A DNA stretch of 34,587 nucleotides. Origin: Bdellovibrionales bacterium (GTDB lineage: Bacteria > Myxococcota > XYA12-FULL-58-9 > SYDY01). The stretch's first letter is position 1; each line of letters starts with the position of its first letter. Location: the NCBI GenBank assembly GCA_005801425.1, contig SYDY01000022.1:1-34587 (forward strand). Direction: 5' to 3'. A model generated the notes under the pieces. The model was not told the origin of the DNA, made no database searches, and saw only the letters and a program-made list of their open reading frames with translations. Below, piece by piece: positions 34,346-34,587 of this stretch. Both the position numbers and the translations under genes were made by a program.

Positions 34346-34587
34346 GAATTAAATAACTGACCTTACGCGGTCACACATCAAACAAGCTGCATATTCATCA
34401 TGAAAATGGAATCGCATATCGTTCTTTCGCCATTGCGTGTGCAGTTTCCTCCCGCCTTCCACAAAAGCCACGTGACGCGCATGGTTGTTTGTATTGCTTG
34501 AATGCGTTGATCGCGTCACAACGCTTTTGTGGGAATGCGGTCCGGTCCGTTTACACTGCAATGGCGATGCCAACGTTTTTAGCTGTA
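34346..34587. other. Unassigned end of window
   Basis: 242 bases with no convincing gene. A 74-codon minus-strand frame (34349-34573) has no ribosome site and an ordinary out-of-frame composition. Near the edge, TTACACT followed by ATGGCGATGCC (ATG at 34561 or 34567) might be the start of another gene, but only a few codons are visible. Confidence 0.3.

Noticed and set aside
34349-34573. 74-residue minus-strand frame at the window end
   Set aside because: No ribosome site, no family resemblance, His/Arg-rich composition typical of a wrong frame.

Overview
The window reads as a chromosomal piece of a Gram-negative bacterium, most likely a deltaproteobacterium-like lineage (Myxococcota, Bdellovibrionota or a related candidate phylum). 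This is inference. It rests on a six-domain proteobacterial-type ribosomal protein S1, a secreted trypsin/EGF protein that starts with a lipoprotein signal and ends in a Cys + hydrophobic + Arg-rich sorting-type tail, and large Ser/Pro-rich proteins I do not recognise. No rRNA, tRNA, CRISPR array, transposase or prophage gene is visible.

Layout. 1-3431: a PutP-like sodium/solute symporter, then a lipoprotein trypsin-like protease with six EGF-like repeats, broken by two single-base frameshifts. 3375-9336 (minus strand): a 936-residue unknown protein, rpsA, rpsU and an RluB-type pseudouridine synthase. 9448-14251: two 621-residue paralogues of an unknown coiled-coil family, flanking a DUF6036-type nucleotidyltransferase and its frameshifted small partner. 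14497-17271 (minus): a SNF2/HepA-type helicase. 17381-21294: a tightly overlapping biotin operon, bioB-bioF-bioD-bioA. 21416-23663: two MORN-repeat proteins sharing an N-terminal module. 23837-33845: a purine cluster, purF-purM-purN, an unknown coiled-coil gene, purH, a small antisense gene, purD, purE, purB and purA. 33953-34345: a small unknown gene.

How the genes work together. The bio genes cover pimeloyl precursor to biotin; bioC/bioH are not here. The pur genes supply PRPP amidotransferase, GAR synthetase, GAR transformylase, AIR synthetase, the PurE mutase, adenylosuccinate lyase, AICAR transformylase/IMP cyclohydrolase and adenylosuccinate synthetase. purC, purK and purL/Q/S must lie elsewhere.

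Two patterns stand out. First, the housekeeping genes mostly use Shine-Dalgarno sites and often GTG or TTG starts. Six accessory genes (protease, both 621-residue paralogues, both MORN proteins, the purN-purH intruder) instead have a -10-like hexamer 5-6 bases before an ATG, as expected for leaderless mRNAs. Second, a family of double-hairpin palindromic repeats (TAGGGGC...GCCCCTA) is scattered between genes, and one copy lies in frame inside purD. A different palindrome forms the 3' end of bioF and contains the bioD ribosome binding site.
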